NCBI RefSeq assembly: GCF_000244975.1
Contig: NZ_CM001440.1
Location: forward strand, 4,262,325 to 4,326,324
Length of the DNA stretch: 64,000 nucleotides
From: Saccharomonospora cyanea NA-134
GTDB lineage: Bacteria > Actinomycetota > Actinomycetes > Mycobacteriales > Pseudonocardiaceae
Reading direction: 5' to 3'
Positions 34,886-43,437 of the stretch are shown one piece after another. The notes beneath the pieces were generated by a model, which was given only the letters and a program-made list of their open reading frames with translations, did not search any database and had not been told where the DNA came from. Position numbers and translations under genes: made by a program. The first letter of the stretch is position 1; each line of letters begins with the position of its first letter.

Positions 34886-35752
34886 GTGCGCAAACTCGCT
34901 CTCGCAGCCAGTGGTATGGCCGTGACCCTGGCTCTAACCGCCTGTGGTGGCGACGGAGAGACGGCCACCGGCCTTTCCGGCGGCGGCGCGGGCACTTTCG
35001 GGGATCTGCAGCAGCTCGTCGCGTCTGTGGGCGACAAGGCCGAACAGGTCCAGTCGGTCAAGTTCGACGCCGAGATGACGATGCTGGGCATGAACTTCAC
35101 GATGACCGGGCAGAGCCGCATGGACCCCGACGACATCGCGATGAGCATGACCATGTCGATGGCCGGGCAGGAACAGGAAGTACGGATCGTCGACCAGGCC
35201 ATCTACATGAGGATGCCCGATTCCGGGGAACCGGGTAAGCCATGGCAGAAGGGCGACATGAGCGGGCAGTTCGCCGAGCTCGAGAACAACGCCTCGATGG
35301 CTGCGTTGCTGGAGAGCTACAACCCCCGTAAGACGTTGGAACAGTTCCAGCAGTCCGGTGGCACCATCACCGGCAGCGAGGCCACCACTCTCGACGGGCA
35401 GCGGGTGACGCTCTACACCATCGACATCGACCCGGTCGAGATGATGAAGGCCTCCGGCGAGGAGATGCCCGCCGAGATGATGTCCATGATGGAATCACTC
35501 GGAACGATACCGGCGTTGCTCTACCTCGACTCCGAGAACCTTCCCGTTCGCATGGAATTCGAAATGAACATGAACGACATGGTCCGGGAAGCCGCCGAGG
35601 CGGCCGGTGAGGAGATTCCCGCCGAGGTGAAGAACAACCCCGACATGCTCACGATGTCGATGAGCCAGAACTACTACGACTGGGGGCAGCCGGTCACGAT
35701 CGAGGCGCCCCCGGCCGACCAGGTCAGCAGCACGCCTTTGGAAGGCTTCTGA
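34886..35752 (+). CDS. Methionine-rich lipoprotein, LppX/LolA-like (copy 2)
   Basis: This 288-residue paralog of the preceding gene has lipobox LTAC (Cys about 19), the same order of segments and the same ending, YYDWGQPVTIEAPPADQV. Met is again frequent (MSMTMSMAG, MMSMMESLG). The fold suggests a lipid- or hydrophobe-binding envelope lipoprotein, and the Met clusters could be a Cu(I) or oxidant sink; both are inference. GTG start after AGAGAGGA. It has its own promoter region of 236 bases and its own terminator. Confidence 0.82.
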   Translation: MRKLALAASGMAVTLALTACGGDGETATGLSGGGAGTFGDLQQLVASVGDKAEQVQSVKFDAEMTMLGMNFTMTGQSRMDPDDIAMSMTMSMAGQEQEVRIVDQAIYMRMPDSGEPGKPWQKGDMSGQFAELENNASMAALLESYNPRKTLEQFQQSGGTITGSEATTLDGQRVTLYTIDIDPVEMMKASGEEMPAEMMSMMESLGTIPALLYLDSENLPVRMEFEMNMNDMVREAAEAAGEEIPAEVKNNPDMLTMSMSQNYYDWGQPVTIEAPPADQVSSTPLEGF

Positions 35753-35778
35753 TCGATCACCCTTCCTGCGCTCGAAAG

Positions 35779-35817
35779 AACCGCCCCGAAGCCTCTGCGG
35801 CCTCGGGGCGGTTTTCG
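35779..35817 (+). terminator. Terminator between lipoprotein copy 2 and pruA
   Basis: A 15-base stem (35779-35793 with 35799-35813) has one mismatch and a 5-base loop, followed by TTTTC. It lies between convergent genes and may act for both. Confidence 0.85.
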
Positions 35818-35827
35818 TTGATCGATG

Positions 35828-37456
35828 TCAGCCCATGTGGGGGTAGGTGATGTCGACCGGCGCGTCGAACGTCTCCTTGATGGAGCGCGGGCTCGTCCAC
35901 CGCAGGAGGTTGAACATCGAGCCCGCCTTGTCGTTGGTGCCCGACGCCCGCGAGCCGCCGAAGGGTTGCTGGCTCACGATCGATCCGGTCGGTTTGTCGT
36001 TGACGTAGAAGTTGCCCGCCGTGTGCCGCAGCGCGCGGTGGGCCTGCTGGACGGCACGGCGGTCGTCGGCGAACACCGCACCCGTCAGCGCGTACGGCGC
36101 CGTGGTGTCGACGAGTTCCAGCACGTTCTCGTACTCGCCGTCCTCGTACACGTACACCGCCAGGATCGGCCCGAAGTACTCGGTGGTGAACACCTCGTGC
36201 CGGGGGTCGTCGGCCACCAGCACCGTCGGCTCCACGAACCAGCCGACGCTGTCGTCGCAGCCGCCGCCCACGAGCAGTTCGAGGTGCTCGTCTCCCGGCA
36301 CGCGCTCCAGCAGGGCGCGGTGCTTGGCGAACGCCCTGGCGTTGATGACCGCGCCGCCGAAGTGTGAGAAGTCCGTGACGTCACCGTAGGACACGGTCCT
36401 GGTCAGATCGGCCAGCTTCTCGCGCAGGCCGTCGTTCCACAGCGACCTCGGCACGTACGCGCGCGAGGCGGCCGAACACTTCTGGCCCTGGTACTCGAAC
36501 GCGCCGCGCACGAGCGCCGCCGCCAGCTTGTCCACGTTCGCCGACGGATGGGCCACCACGAAGTCCTTGCCGCCGGTCTCACCGACGATGCGCGGATAAC
36601 CGCCGTAGGTGTCGAGGTTGCCCGCGATGGTGCGCCACAGCAGCTTGAACGTCGCCGTGGAGCCGGTGAAGTGCAGGCCCGCGAAACCGGGGTCGGTCAA
36701 CGCCACCTCGCTGACGGCCCGGCCGTCACCGGTGACCATGTTGATGACGCCGGGCGGCAGACCCGCCTCCTCGAAGACCTGCATCGTGTAGTGCGCGGCG
36801 AGTTGCTGCGACGGCGTCGGCTTCCACACCACCGTGTTGCCCATGAGCGCGGGAGAGCTCGGCAGGTTGCCCGCGATGGCCGTGAAGTTGAACGGCGTGA
36901 TGGCGACGACGAAGCCGTCGAGCGGCCGGTAGTCCATGCGGTTCCACGCCCCCGGCACCGAGTTCGGCTGCTCGGCCAGGATGCGGCGCGCGTACGAGAC
37001 GTTGAACCGCAGGAAGTCGATCAGCTCGCACGCGGCGTCGATCTCGGCCTGCTGCACCGACTTCGACTGGCCCAGCATCGTGGTGGCGTTCAACGTGTCG
37101 CGGTACGGCCCGGCGATCAGGTCCGCCGCCCGCAGGAACACCGCCGCGCGCTCGTCGAACGGCAGCTCGCTCCACTCGCGGGCCGCGGCCTTCGCCGCCG
37201 CCACCGCGTCCGCCACGTCGGAGTTCGTGGCCTGCGCACTCACGCCCAGGACGTGTCCGTGGTCGTGGGGCTGCACGACGTCGAACACCTCGCCACCGGC
37301 CATGCGGCGGCGGCCCCCGATCGTCTGGGTCAGTTCGTGTTTCGCGTTCTCCAGCTCGGAGAGTTTCGCCTGGAGCGACTCCCGCTCCGCGGTCCCCGGA
37401 GCGTACGTGTGCACCGGCTCGTTGGCCGGCGTGGGAACGGATGTCACAGCGTCCAT
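35828..37456 (-). CDS. pruA: 1-pyrroline-5-carboxylate (glutamate-semialdehyde) dehydrogenase
   Basis: This 542-residue NAD-dependent aldehyde dehydrogenase performs the last step of proline breakdown to glutamate. GETGGKDF gives the catalytic-loop Glu, EYQGQKCSAASR the nucleophile Cys, and PFNFTAIAGNLP the cofactor pocket. Length is right for the stand-alone PruA of Actinobacteria. ATG 37456 has a purine-rich site upstream. Proline dehydrogenase is not in the window; the gene upstream on the same strand (DUF6912) ends 56 bases away. Confidence 0.95.
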   Translation of the reverse strand: MDAVTSVPTPANEPVHTYAPGTAERESLQAKLSELENAKHELTQTIGGRRRMAGGEVFDVVQPHDHGHVLGVSAQATNSDVADAVAAAKAAAREWSELPFDERAAVFLRAADLIAGPYRDTLNATTMLGQSKSVQQAEIDAACELIDFLRFNVSYARRILAEQPNSVPGAWNRMDYRPLDGFVVAITPFNFTAIAGNLPSSPALMGNTVVWKPTPSQQLAAHYTMQVFEEAGLPPGVINMVTGDGRAVSEVALTDPGFAGLHFTGSTATFKLLWRTIAGNLDTYGGYPRIVGETGGKDFVVAHPSANVDKLAAALVRGAFEYQGQKCSAASRAYVPRSLWNDGLREKLADLTRTVSYGDVTDFSHFGGAVINARAFAKHRALLERVPGDEHLELLVGGGCDDSVGWFVEPTVLVADDPRHEVFTTEYFGPILAVYVYEDGEYENVLELVDTTAPYALTGAVFADDRRAVQQAHRALRHTAGNFYVNDKPTGSIVSQQPFGGSRASGTNDKAGSMFNLLRWTSPRSIKETFDAPVDITYPHMG

Positions 37457-37512
37457 GGTGTGTCCCGCCTTCCGTGTCGGTCCGCCTTGTGGGCGGTACG
37501 CCGGTGACATGC

Positions 37513-38034
37513 TTACATGAGTTCCAGCAGGAACGGCAGCTCCTGCGGCGCGTACCAGGCGAGTTCGTGATCCTCCACGTCACCGAGTGCCAGCTCGGCG
37601 TCCTCGTCGCCGAGGTCGGCGTCGTCGATCACCGCCGCCGCGGCCAGGACCGCGTCCTCCGCCTCCGGGGCGTCCACGTGCACCGCGGCGATCGCGTCCA
37701 TCGCCACCGGCCCGGACACCTTCACCACGGAGTCGTCCAGGTCAGGACGCAGTGTCACGTCGTCGACATCGGCCGACACCACCACGCGCCGAGGCGGTTC
37801 CTTGTCGTCCTTGTCGTCGGAGCCTCCGCGGTCGGTGTCGACCGCGAGCAGCCTCAGCGACGCCCGCGCGGCGTCGGTCAGCGCCGCGTACTCCAGTTCC
37901 TCCGTGGTGCCGCTGGTGTAGGACTCGCGCAACGCCGGGGTCAACGCGAACGCCGTCCCTCCCACGGGCGCCAGTTCCCCGGCATCGAGCAGTTGGCGCA
38001 GCATGCCGATGGTGGCAGGCACGTAGATCCTCAC
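37513..38034 (-). CDS. DUF6912 family protein
   Basis: This 173-residue acidic protein begins VRIYVPAT and alternates helices with strands (LRLLAVDTD, RRVVVSADV, VVKVSGPVAMDAI). It is the conserved actinobacterial protein classed as DUF6912; function unknown. The GTG start overlaps the stop of the acyltransferase gene by four bases (GTGA), so it is co-translated with it. Confidence 0.8.
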   Translation of the reverse strand: MRIYVPATIGMLRQLLDAGELAPVGGTAFALTPALRESYTSGTTEELEYAALTDAARASLRLLAVDTDRGGSDDKDDKEPPRRVVVSADVDDVTLRPDLDDSVVKVSGPVAMDAIAAVHVDAPEAEDAVLAAAAVIDDADLGDEDAELALGDVEDHELAWYAPQELPFLLELM

Positions 38035-39461
38035 CAGTTCGTCCCTTTCAGTTCCTCGATCGCTTCGGTCACCGCACCCGCGAGCACCGTGACGTCGGAC
38101 AACGCCTTGCGGTCTCCGTTGAGTCCGAAGTAGACGCCTCCGTCGTACGACGTGACACCCACCGCCAGCGCCTGGTCCCGCGACAGCGGCAGTACGGGAT
38201 AGATCCGCTCCAACGGCGCCTCTCCCGCGAACAGCCGCCGCTGCGGTCCCGGCGAGTTGGCCACCACCACGTTGAACAGCCGCCCCGACAGCGAACTCGC
38301 CGCCCTCGCGGCCAGCGAGTACATGGTGGCGGGCGCGAACCCGCTCACCCGCACCATCGCCCGCGCCGCCACCGACCGGCGGGCCCGCACGTGCTCCGCC
38401 ATCGCATGCGCGATGTGCTGGAGTCGCAACACCGGGTGCGGCTCCCCCACCGGGAGGTCGACCAGGCACGGGTCCACCCGGTTGTCCAGCAGACCGACCG
38501 TCGAGAACCCCACGCTGTCCGGCGCGCGCACGGCCAACGGTGCGAGTGCCCGCACCGTCTCCGTCTGCTCCAGCGACCTGCCCCGGGACAGCAGCCAGTG
38601 CCGGAGAGCGCCCGTGACGACCGCGAAGACCACATCGTTGATCGTGCCGCCGTGCCGGTCGCGGATTCCACGCAGATCGTCGAGTTCCGCCGACACGCCC
38701 GCGAACACCCGGCCTCCGCTGATACGCGCGTTCAGCGGGTTCCGCGGGGCGGGTCGCACCAGTGAACGCACCGTCGTCGCCACGTCGCCCGCGGTGTCGA
38801 ACGCGCGTTCCGCCGTGCTGGTGAGGTCCCTGGTCGCGCTGCGCACGTTGTCCACCACTTCGGCGGGCCTGCGCAGACTGTCGGTGACCGCTTCGAGGAG
38901 CAGCCTCGCGCGGCCAGGGCGCGACGACGGCGTCCACTCCGGCCACGGCGGCTCCTCGGACACGTCGTCCTGCCCACCGGAGTCGGTACGTTCGGCGTCG
39001 AGGATGAGCTGTCCGAGGTCGATGGTCGCGGTGCCGTCCACCAGCGACTGGTGTGTCTTGGTCACCAAGGCCACCCGGTCGTCCTCCAACCCCTCCACGA
39101 CGTACAGCTCCCACAGCGGGCGATCGCGGTCGAGCGGCCGTGCGAGCAACCGGGCGACCAACTCGAAGAGCTGCGCGTCACTGCCTGGGGCAGGCAGAGC
39201 GGAGCGGCGCACGTGGTAGCTCACGTCGAAGTCGGCGTCGTCCACCCACACCGGCCTGGCCAGATGCCCGGGCACGAACTCCACGTACTGCCGGTAGCGG
39301 GGCAGGTACGCGAGGCGACGCGACACCAGAGCGAGGAGCCGTGCGTAGTCGAAACCCGAACCGGGGCGCCGCAGGATCGCGACACTGCCCACGTGCATGG
39401 GCAGGGACGGCTCCTCCACGTAGAGGAAGGACGCATCCAGTGCGGACAGACGGTCGGCCAT
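38031..39461 (-). CDS. WS/DGAT-like O-acyltransferase with altered HHxxxDG motif
   Basis: This 476-residue protein of the wax ester synthase/diacylglycerol acyltransferase family starts LSALDASFLYVE and has the C-terminal VVVANSPGPQ and GLNGD segments typical of it. Family members use fatty acyl-CoA to make storage triacylglycerol or wax. The active-site motif HHxxxDG reads HQSLVDG at 137-143, so the second His, considered catalytic, is Gln. It may be inactive or use another base. ATG 39461; a longer open frame exists upstream. The DUF6912 gene follows with overlap. Confidence 0.88.
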   Translation of the reverse strand: MADRLSALDASFLYVEEPSLPMHVGSVAILRRPGSGFDYARLLALVSRRLAYLPRYRQYVEFVPGHLARPVWVDDADFDVSYHVRRSALPAPGSDAQLFELVARLLARPLDRDRPLWELYVVEGLEDDRVALVTKTHQSLVDGTATIDLGQLILDAERTDSGGQDDVSEEPPWPEWTPSSRPGRARLLLEAVTDSLRRPAEVVDNVRSATRDLTSTAERAFDTAGDVATTVRSLVRPAPRNPLNARISGGRVFAGVSAELDDLRGIRDRHGGTINDVVFAVVTGALRHWLLSRGRSLEQTETVRALAPLAVRAPDSVGFSTVGLLDNRVDPCLVDLPVGEPHPVLRLQHIAHAMAEHVRARRSVAARAMVRVSGFAPATMYSLAARAASSLSGRLFNVVVANSPGPQRRLFAGEAPLERIYPVLPLSRDQALAVGVTSYDGGVYFGLNGDRKALSDVTVLAGAVTEAIEELKGTNW

Positions 39462-39534
39462 GACGCGATCCTGACAGAATCCGCGCTCGAATGCCTCCGT
39501 CCGCGCCAACGGCCTGTGATGGGAGACTGGCTCG

Positions 39535-40305
39535 GTGGGTGACAAGCAGGCGACGTCGCCGAAGGACCGCTTCCTGACCGTCTACGGCCGCAAACCAGTG
39601 CTGGAGGTCCTGGGGGACACCTCCCTCGACGTCGACAAGGTGATCGTGGCCGACACCGCTCATGGCTCGGCCGTGACCGAGATCCGCCGTGCGGCGCGGG
39701 CTCGGGGTGTCCCGGTGCAGAGCGCCAGCGCTCACCGGGTGAAGGTGCTCGCGGGCAACGGGAAGCAGGACCAGGGGGTCCTCGCCGATGTCGTCGCGCC
39801 GCGCATGCGTCCCCTGGCCGCCGCGCTCGACGGCAGCAATCCACCGTCTCCGCTGCTGGTGCTCGACGGCATCACCACGCCCGCGAACGTCGGCATGATC
39901 CTGCGCACCGCCACCGCCGCCGGTGTGGAGGGCGTGGTGGTTCCCCGCCGCGGTGTGGCGGCGCTCGACCCGCTGGTGGTGAAGGCGTCGGCGGGTGTGG
40001 CGTTTCGCGCGCCGGTGCTGCGGTGCGCGTCGGCGGAGGAGGCCGTGGAACTGCTCACCGAGGCCGGTTACACGGTGTACGCGCTCGGTGCCAGGGCCGC
40101 TACGAAACCCACACCGCTGTTCGAGGTGAGCGTGCCGTCGCGGGCGGCGTTCGTGCTCGGCGGGGAGACCCACGGCGTCAGCGAGGCCGTGTCGAACCTC
40201 GCGGCGGGCTGGGTGTCGATTCCCATGCCGGGCGACGTGGAGTCGCTCAACGTGTCGGCGGCCGCGGCGGTCGTGTGTTTCGAACTCGTCCGCCGCGGCG
40301 TGTGA
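39535..40305 (+). CDS. SpoU/TrmH family RNA 2'-O-methyltransferase
   Basis: This 256-residue SPOUT methyltransferase has an N-terminal substrate-binding domain (about 10-90, YGRKPVLEVL) and a trefoil-knot SAM domain with DGITTPANVGMILRTA, LGGETHGVS and IPMPGDVESLNVSAAA (motifs 1-3). It would methylate a ribose of rRNA or tRNA; the target cannot be read from sequence. GTG start. It is divergent from the acyltransferase and converges on the ESX cassette with a 3-base gap. Confidence 0.92.
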   Translation: MGDKQATSPKDRFLTVYGRKPVLEVLGDTSLDVDKVIVADTAHGSAVTEIRRAARARGVPVQSASAHRVKVLAGNGKQDQGVLADVVAPRMRPLAAALDGSNPPSPLLVLDGITTPANVGMILRTATAAGVEGVVVPRRGVAALDPLVVKASAGVAFRAPVLRCASAEEAVELLTEAGYTVYALGARAATKPTPLFEVSVPSRAAFVLGGETHGVSEAVSNLAAGWVSIPMPGDVESLNVSAAAAVVCFELVRRGV

Positions 40306-40308
40306 CCT

Positions 40309-41067
40309 TCACGCGCGCTGCGTGACCACGAGGTGCCCGCGCAGTGACTCCAGCGTCGCCACCACGGTGGTGGGGTCGGCGGGCTGCACGCAGAACTCCT
40401 CCTCGTCACCCACCCGCACGCGGTAGTTCACGTATCGGCCCCAGTCGGTGTCGACGAAACGCAGCGGTGTTCGCAGTGTGCGACGGTTGCCCGCGGGGTC
40501 GCGGTCCGCCACGTACAGCTCACCCCCGCTGGCGACCGGCCGTTCCATCACCTTGGCGATCTCCGCGATCACCCGGGCGACCGACCGGTCGTGGTGTGTC
40601 CGTTCGAGACCTTCCCGCATGTCGTCCACCCGCACGACCCAACGGGAGCCACCGCCGGGGCCGACCTCGGGCAGCGCGCCGACGAGCGCCGAGGGCAACT
40701 CGGTGTGGTCGACGGCGGTGAGAGTGACGCGGTCGCCCCGCCGTACGGCCAGGACACCCAGGATGCCGCGGGACGCCGCCAGCGCGCTCCAGGTGGTGCC
40801 GTCCTGCGACACCCACCCGTAGTACTCGAGGGAAGCGGCGGTGAGCACCGGCAGCAGGTCGAGGAAGTCCGGGTCGAGGCGACCACGCCGGTCGACGAGA
40901 CCCGCGTCGGCGAGCTCGCCGTCCAGCGCCGACCGCAGCGAGTCGCGCTCCTCCCGCGGGTACCACATCGGCTCCGGCTGCAGGGACAGGTGGAGCGGGC
41001 CGAGGCCCTCGCGTTCGGCAGCAGCGGCGAGGGCCCCGACGGACAGTTCCACGCGGGTTGCGCTCAC
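40309..41067 (-). CDS. EspG family ESX secretion chaperone
   Basis: This 252-residue EspG-like protein is seen through LSLQPEPMWYPREERDSLR, RRGDRVTLTAVDH and DTDWGRYVNYRVRVGDEEEFCVQPAD. EspG proteins bind the tips of PE/PPE-type substrates in the cytosol and deliver them to an ESX (type VII) secretion machine. The GTG start overlaps the PPE-like gene stop by four bases, which fits a chaperone-substrate pair. No ESX machine gene (EccB/C/D/E) is in the window. Confidence 0.88.
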   Translation of the reverse strand: MSATRVELSVGALAAAAEREGLGPLHLSLQPEPMWYPREERDSLRSALDGELADAGLVDRRGRLDPDFLDLLPVLTAASLEYYGWVSQDGTTWSALAASRGILGVLAVRRGDRVTLTAVDHTELPSALVGALPEVGPGGGSRWVVRVDDMREGLERTHHDRSVARVIAEIAKVMERPVASGGELYVADRDPAGNRRTLRTPLRFVDTDWGRYVNYRVRVGDEEEFCVQPADPTTVVATLESLRGHLVVTQRA

Positions 41068-42284
41068 TGCCCGATCACCGGCGGTGCCGTCTTGCCGAGG
41101 TCACCGATGAAGGCCTCGTCGGGGTCGTTCTCCTGGAGGTAGGAGGCGCGCTGGTGTTCCTTGTCCTCGTCACCCTGGCCACGGCCACCAGCGGCGCCCA
41201 TCGGCGCCATGCCCGCGCCGCGCGCGCCCGCACCACCGGCGGTACCGGCGGCGGCCGCACCGCCTGCCGGCGCGGCGCCGGGGACGGCCCCGGTGCCGGT
41301 GACCCGCGGCGCACCGAGGGAGCCCCCCTTGGCGGCGGTGGCGTCACCGAGCCGCCCGGCAGCGCCGCCCGAAGCCGTTCCGCCGCCGGCGGCGGGGCGA
41401 GCACCGTAGAGCCGCGACCCGGCACGCTCGCCGGCACCGCCACGGCCGGGCCCGGTGCCCGGGCGAGAGTTCGCCGACCGGTTGGGGTTGCGCCGGGTGT
41501 CCCCGACGGGCGGCGTCCCGACAGGACCGCCCCCGGCGACGGGAGTCGGCGTCGGCGCGCTCGGCCCGACCGGTGGGGTGGGCGTAGGAGCGGGCGAACC
41601 GATCCCACCAGGCCCCGGACGCCCCACGGACGGCACGCCGCTCACCATCGGCGCGGCACCGGTGGAAACCCCCGGCCCGGACGTCGCCGACACTCCACCC
41701 CGAGCCTCAGGCACGGAGGAGGAACCGATGTTGATCACTCCGCTCGACGCGGTACCGCTGTCGATGGTGATGCTGCCGCCTGCGGAGGACAGGGTCGTGT
41801 AACTGCGGGGGAAGCTCTGGTTCGACGCCGTCTCCGCCTCGTAGGCGCTCATGACCTCGACGTTGCGTGCGGCTGCGGCAGCGTGCCTGCCGAGCTGCTG
41901 CTCGTAGGTGTCCGAAGCGCCGCCGAGACTCGTGACGTTGTCCCACCAGTTCGGCTTCTCCGGCACGGGCGGAACGGGCTCGACGGAGTTCGCGGCCTGA
42001 TGCCACGCCTGCGCCTGGTTGCTCACCGACTTGAACGTGTGCTCCATGTTCACAGCCGAGTCCTGGAGAGCAGTGGCCAGCGGTCCAGCGCCCGCAGTCG
42101 CAGCCGACCCCGCATCGCCGGTCCAGGCGCCCTCCATGCGCTCCTGAATCTTCTTGATCGCCTGAGCGCGCTCCACGTAACTACGGCGAAGATTGATCAA
42201 AACATCAGCAAAGGCTTCCAGACCTCCCGTACCCGCACCTCCCTTGAAATTGTCGTACACTTGGGATCCCGACATGCTGGCCAT
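41064..42284 (-). CDS. PPE-like ESX substrate with Gly/Pro/Ala-rich C-terminus
   Basis: This 406-residue protein has a helical N-terminal part (about 1-150) with the heptad pattern and WTGDAGSAATAGAGPLA typical of WXG100/PPE-type domains, then a long disordered Gly/Pro/Ala/Thr region (about 180-370). A short acidic tail ends ENDPDEAFIGDLGKTAPPVI. It is probably secreted by ESX and chaperoned by the adjacent EspG. ATG start with GGAGG just upstream. The tail is likely a recognition or anchoring signal (inference). Confidence 0.82.
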   Translation of the reverse strand: MASMSGSQVYDNFKGGAGTGGLEAFADVLINLRRSYVERAQAIKKIQERMEGAWTGDAGSAATAGAGPLATALQDSAVNMEHTFKSVSNQAQAWHQAANSVEPVPPVPEKPNWWDNVTSLGGASDTYEQQLGRHAAAAARNVEVMSAYEAETASNQSFPRSYTTLSSAGGSITIDSGTASSGVINIGSSSVPEARGGVSATSGPGVSTGAAPMVSGVPSVGRPGPGGIGSPAPTPTPPVGPSAPTPTPVAGGGPVGTPPVGDTRRNPNRSANSRPGTGPGRGGAGERAGSRLYGARPAAGGGTASGGAAGRLGDATAAKGGSLGAPRVTGTGAVPGAAPAGGAAAAGTAGGAGARGAGMAPMGAAGGRGQGDEDKEHQRASYLQENDPDEAFIGDLGKTAPPVIGQ

Positions 42285-42285
42285 G

Positions 42286-42930
42286 TCAGCCCTCCGCTTT
42301 CAGAGTTTCGATCACGTTGGCAGCAACGTTCTCCGCTGTGGAACATGCCTGACTAGGATCGTCGACAAAGAAATCTGCTCCAACCGTGATACTCATGTCC
42401 TCAGCCACCCCAACCGCGATGGCGCACTCGCCTTGAGCACGCATGTCCTGCATTGCGTAGTAAGCTGCGGGATATCCGACCATATTCGTCTCTTCCCAAA
42501 GCTTGAAGCGACCTTGGTCGTGGAGAGTTCTTATACCCTCCAGTCCGCCCACACCGCGTTCCGTGTTGCCGGACTGGACAGAAACGGTTAGATTCCCTTC
42601 TTTCTCGCCCGACCATCCACAGTAAGGCCCCGCAAGCGCAGCAACTTCGTCGTTCCCCGAAGTCCGAGCTCTTCCACCCGCCGGATCAAACCCGAGAGAC
42701 ACAAGAACGTCAGGTGAAACGAGTTCACAAGGCCGCTCGAGGAAGGGAGCAACGTTCAAGGGATCGTCGACGGAATACCGAGGGACCGAAGAAGTTTGCG
42801 CCGTCGACAAACCCGAGGGAACGCTCACTTCTGGAAAACCGTTTGTCGCCGACGAGCAAGACGCAGCGGAAAACAACAGGAAGACCAAGGGAATGATTCG
42901 AGTTACTGAACTTTTCTGCTCAGGCCTCAT
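42286..42930 (-). CDS. DUF3558 lipoprotein of the ESX cassette
   Basis: This 214-residue lipoprotein has a signal peptide with lipobox SAASC (Cys25) and a DUF3558 domain with four Cys; CELVSPDVLVSLGF, YCGW and CAIAVGV are recognisable. DUF3558 lipoproteins are common beside ESX-linked genes in Pseudonocardiaceae. ATG 42930 has AAGGGG at the best distance within a GTGATGATG run. Base composition is clearly lower in GC than the flanks, which may reflect recent transfer. Confidence 0.82.
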   Translation of the reverse strand: MRPEQKSSVTRIIPLVFLLFSAASCSSATNGFPEVSVPSGLSTAQTSSVPRYSVDDPLNVAPFLERPCELVSPDVLVSLGFDPAGGRARTSGNDEVAALAGPYCGWSGEKEGNLTVSVQSGNTERGVGGLEGIRTLHDQGRFKLWEETNMVGYPAAYYAMQDMRAQGECAIAVGVAEDMSITVGADFFVDDPSQACSTAENVAANVIETLKAEG

Positions 42931-42932
42931 CA

Positions 42933-43376
42933 TCACCCCTTGAACGTTTCAGAATTCTCGTCGTCGACTTGACCAACGGCTCGTTTCGCCTCCTCAAGTT
43001 TACCGATGAATTCATCAACATACCGCCACATAGATCTGTTTGAGTTTTCCAGAGCCGCAAGCCCGTCAACCAGGTCGACCATGAACCGAGTGCTTGGCTG
43101 GTCATTCGAGGGAGCGTTCACTGTCGCTGCTGAATGAAACTCAGTTCGATCCGCTTGCAAGTCCTCAGCCAACGCTTTCCACTCCGCGATGACGGCGTCG
43201 ATCTCGTCCTTGTCGAAGGACCAGGAGCCCCCACCACCGGCCGCCGCTCGCGCCGCCACGGACGCCCCGAGCGCGACCGCACCGGCGGGCCCTCCCAGCA
43301 CCGCACCGACCGCGTCGGTCGCGCTCACACCGTTGGCCGCCTCATCGGCGAGGGCGTTGAACCAGTCCTCAGCCAT
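42933..43376 (-). CDS. WXG100/ESX-associated helical protein
   Basis: This 147-residue mostly helical protein has an Ala/Gly-rich N-terminal part (about 1-50) and a C-terminal half (DEIDAVIAEWKALAEDLQ, then SMWRYVDEFIGKLEEAK) with the length and heptad pattern of ESX substrate-like proteins. It heads the cassette DUF3558-PPE-like-EspG on the minus strand, with 2 bases to the next gene. The ATG at 43376 is chosen for spacing to GGGAG; the start could be one or two codons earlier. Confidence 0.75.
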   Translation of the reverse strand: MAEDWFNALADEAANGVSATDAVGAVLGGPAGAVALGASVAARAAAGGGGSWSFDKDEIDAVIAEWKALAEDLQADRTEFHSAATVNAPSNDQPSTRFMVDLVDGLAALENSNRSMWRYVDEFIGKLEEAKRAVGQVDDENSETFKG

Positions 43377-43437
43377 CATCACTCCCGCTCAGCATCACCG
43401 GAAACCACCCCGAGAGTAACGAACACCCAGCACCCGG

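Noticed and set aside
38035-39114. Upstream extension of the DUF6912 frame
   Set aside because: It lies within the acyltransferase gene in another frame; GTG 38034 with a GTGA overlap gives the family start.
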